DNA of 64,000 nt from Escarpia spicata (Eukaryota; Annelida; Polychaeta; Sabellida; Siboglinidae). Positions within the stretch are counted from its first letter, which is position 1, and every line of letters begins with the position of its first letter. Below, piece by piece: positions 62,420-64,000 of this stretch. A program made the position numbers and the translations under genes. Under the pieces are notes generated by a model. It had not been told where the DNA came from and ran no database searches. It saw only the letters and a program-made list of their open reading frames with translations. Location: the NCBI GenBank assembly GCA_963995525.1, contig OZ023210.1, forward strand, positions 9,481,603 to 9,545,602, in the 5' to 3' direction.

Positions 62420-63738
62420 CAGTTGTCGTAGATGACGTTACGACTCCTGTCGATCTCCAGCACCTTCTCGAATTCGGCGTAAGCGACGACGCTCACAGTG
62501 GTTGCCAGCGTGTCGCGGAAATGAACCTCGATGCGCACGTTGCCCTTATGTACCAGATGGAAGCAGCAGTCGTCGCACGCATCGGGGGTGAGGTCCACGG
62601 CGAAGAAGGTGTAGCCGTGTCGGAAGTCGTAGCGAGTCAAGCCGTTGCCTTCGTCCTGCCACGCCTTACCCGTCGAGGTGAACAGGTTATGGTAGCACCT
62701 GACAAAGAGGTCGTTGTCGAAGTCGGGCTGGAAAGGTTTGGCGTGTATCTGTCGTCCGTCGACGTACACGGCGAAGAAGTTGATGTGGTTGTTTTTAGCG
62801 CGAAAGGGATTTCTGTCGTAGCGTCCGTTGTAGGCGTCGTTATCGATTCAGCACAGCACGAGACGTTTCGGAAGAACACCAAGAAAGAGGTTCTCGTGCG
62901 TGTGTGAGCGGGTATCTGTGGGAATGGAGTAGACCTTGCATTCGACGGGTCGCAGCGGATACTTGGCGGTGACCTTTTCGAGGGCTTTGATGTGCGCCAT
63001 ATGCACGCTTGGGTTCAGGGTGACTTTCCTGACGAACAGTGTAGCGTTGACGATCTGTATCTTGTAGCCGGGGTTGCCTCCGCCGGCTATGAGTGCGAAC
63101 GCATCCTTGTTGCGCACCAGACGTATCTTGACCTCGACACCGTTGACGAGGAGTTTATCCTGATGGAAGAGATCGACGTGGAGACGACCCATCATGTCGA
63201 CCACGCGACTCTGGGCGATCATGTTGCGTTTGGCGACGAACCCCGCGTTGGCTGCCGAATCGGCGCCGTCAATGACGACGACGTCCATACGATCAGCCGT
63301 GTCCTTGTGCCACATCTGACTCGTCAGGTGCGTCTCCTTGGCATCGTTGCCGTAACTGAACAGCGTCTCTATGTAGGCGCGGTACGGGTACGTGTTGGTC
63401 GAGGGAGTCACGAGCGTTCCGTTCAGATAGACGTCAACCTGACTGAACAGTGAATGGAGCCAGTTATTCACGGGAGCGACGGGATCGGCGGCGTCGAGAT
63501 CGGTTCCGTCGGCATGCGTCACCTTCGCCTGAACGTGTAGCGTCGTGCTAGCGAGATCCTGGTAATCGTCTCCCGAACCAGGTACGACGAATTCGATCGG
63601 ACCACCCGAGTCGAGCGAGGACATCGGTTGGTAGTGGACCGTGCGACTGTCGATGACGCTGGTCTGAGTCGGAGGCACGGTGAAGACATCGAGTTCGCTC
63701 TTGAGTCCCTCGCATGATAGTTTATGAACGAACGCCAT
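62419..63738 (-). pseudogene. MCP: Double-jelly-roll major capsid protein of a Polinton/adintovirus-like element, one in-frame stop
   Basis: This is the hexon-like major capsid protein that forms the virion shell. The ATG at 63,738 starts MAFVHKLSCEGLKSELDVF. PPTQTS, a PIEFVVPGSG block, VNNWLHSLFSQVDVYLNGTL and TYPYRAYIETLFSYG follow; these are hallmarks of the protein often annotated in animal genomes as F54H12.2-like. The frame is interrupted by TGA at 62,848-62,850 (codon 297 of 440). It then continues in the same frame to the true TGA at 62,419, including a C-terminal EFEKVLEIDRSRNVIYDN. A GTG-initiated extension to 63,759 is possible, but the ATG fits the family start. The upstream basic-protein frame overlaps the start by 17 bases, and the protease follows directly. 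Confidence 0.94.
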
Positions 63739-64000
63739 TGTCGAATATATCCGGTTCACGACGTGCCCTCGGTCTCTGCTGCTTCCTTCGACGTCTCGCG
63801 GGTGTACTGACTCGTTTCGCGGCGGGTGTGCGTCTTATACGCTTATGCACACCAGGGGTCAAGAGGTCGCTTATCATTTCTCTACCTGCAGCGGTGGCGC
63901 GACGTTTGGCGGCCGTTCTGGTGTTCTGCCCCGCCAGGACGTCGTCGGCTATGCGTGCGCCGGTCGACAGAGCTCTCTTTCCCAACGCCACGGCGCCTCT
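63722..64000 (-). CDS. Basic core/minor capsid-like protein of the Polinton-like element (5' partial)
   Basis: A minus-strand frame runs off the window edge and ends at 63,722, overlapping the capsid start. It reads ALGKRALSTGARIADDVLAG, then a C-terminal half dense in Arg/Lys and Pro (RRRRKQQRPRARR), ending PDIFDNGVRS. Small basic proteins of this layout accompany the major capsid gene in Polintons and adintoviruses and are compared with adenovirus core proteins such as pX. The first visible codon after the edge is GTG; the real start is probably outside the window. No break is visible in this part. Confidence 0.72.
   Translation of the reverse strand, partial: RGAVALGKRALSTGARIADDVLAGQNTRTAAKRRATAAGREMISDLLTPGVHKRIRRTPAAKRVSTPARRRRKQQRPRARREPDIFDNGVRS

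Noticed and set aside
62109..62850. Alternative genetic code or selenocysteine at the TGA codons of the viral-like genes
   Set aside because: The capsid gene itself ends with TGA, the protease stop replaces a residue that need not be Trp or Cys, and one other protease lesion is visible. Simple decay explains it better.
62356..63453. Long + strand ORFs (62,356-62,907 and 62,992-63,453) opposite the capsid gene
   Set aside because: They are antisense shadows of the GC-rich capsid frame; the minus-strand reading has clear family motifs and the + strand has none.

Overview
The window is animal nuclear DNA. The central gene has GT-AG introns and no prokaryotic operon structure, and AT-rich non-coding sequence packed with metazoan transposon classes surrounds it. 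The mix (CR1, L2/Rex1-like and RTE-type LINEs, Ty3/gypsy elements, piggyBac, pogo and Harbinger-like DNA elements, a tRNA-derived SINE, a Polinton/adintovirus-type element) suggests a marine invertebrate, perhaps a mollusc or another lophotrochozoan. The species assignment is inference only.

Region 1 (1 to about 26,000) is one host gene on the + strand, the orthologue of ZMIZ1/ZMIZ2, a MIZ/SP-RING zinc-finger transcriptional co-regulator. Fourteen coding exons between 10,182 and 24,009 join in a single open frame of about 1,010 codons, ending in a TAG stop. The exons for the extreme N-terminus lie upstream of the window, so bases 1-10,181 are intron. The introns carry minisatellites, two TTAA-flanked piggyBac-like elements (13,032-13,668 and 18,685-19,751), a pogo-like end and a SINE fragment. 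A 3' UTR of uncertain length follows the stop.

Region 2 (about 28,700-49,300) is transposon-dense. It opens with a 4.07-kb Ty3/gypsy element that has 110-bp LTRs. A degraded LINE 3' end follows, then a 1.2-kb hairpin repeat whose right arm is split by a LINE with a 5-bp target duplication. Next is a three-level nest: a gypsy integrase fragment containing an L2/Rex1-like LINE, which contains a CR1 LINE. A further gypsy fragment follows, and then an RTE-type LINE split by a tRNA-derived SINE.

Region 3 (50,573-57,962) is bounded by 26-bp inverted repeats of Harbinger-like appearance. It holds a TTAA-flanked MITE and an imperfect palindrome of about 2.5 kb. I recognise no intact transposase in it.

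Region 4 (58,000-61,980) is non-coding with tandem repeats and a possible decayed THAP-like finger. Region 5 (61,980-64,000, minus strand) is the edge of a Polinton/adintovirus-like endogenous element. In transcription order it has a basic core-like protein, a double-jelly-roll major capsid protein and an adenain-type cysteine protease. Capsid and protease genes each carry an in-frame TGA. This order resembles the adenovirus core-hexon-protease cluster.
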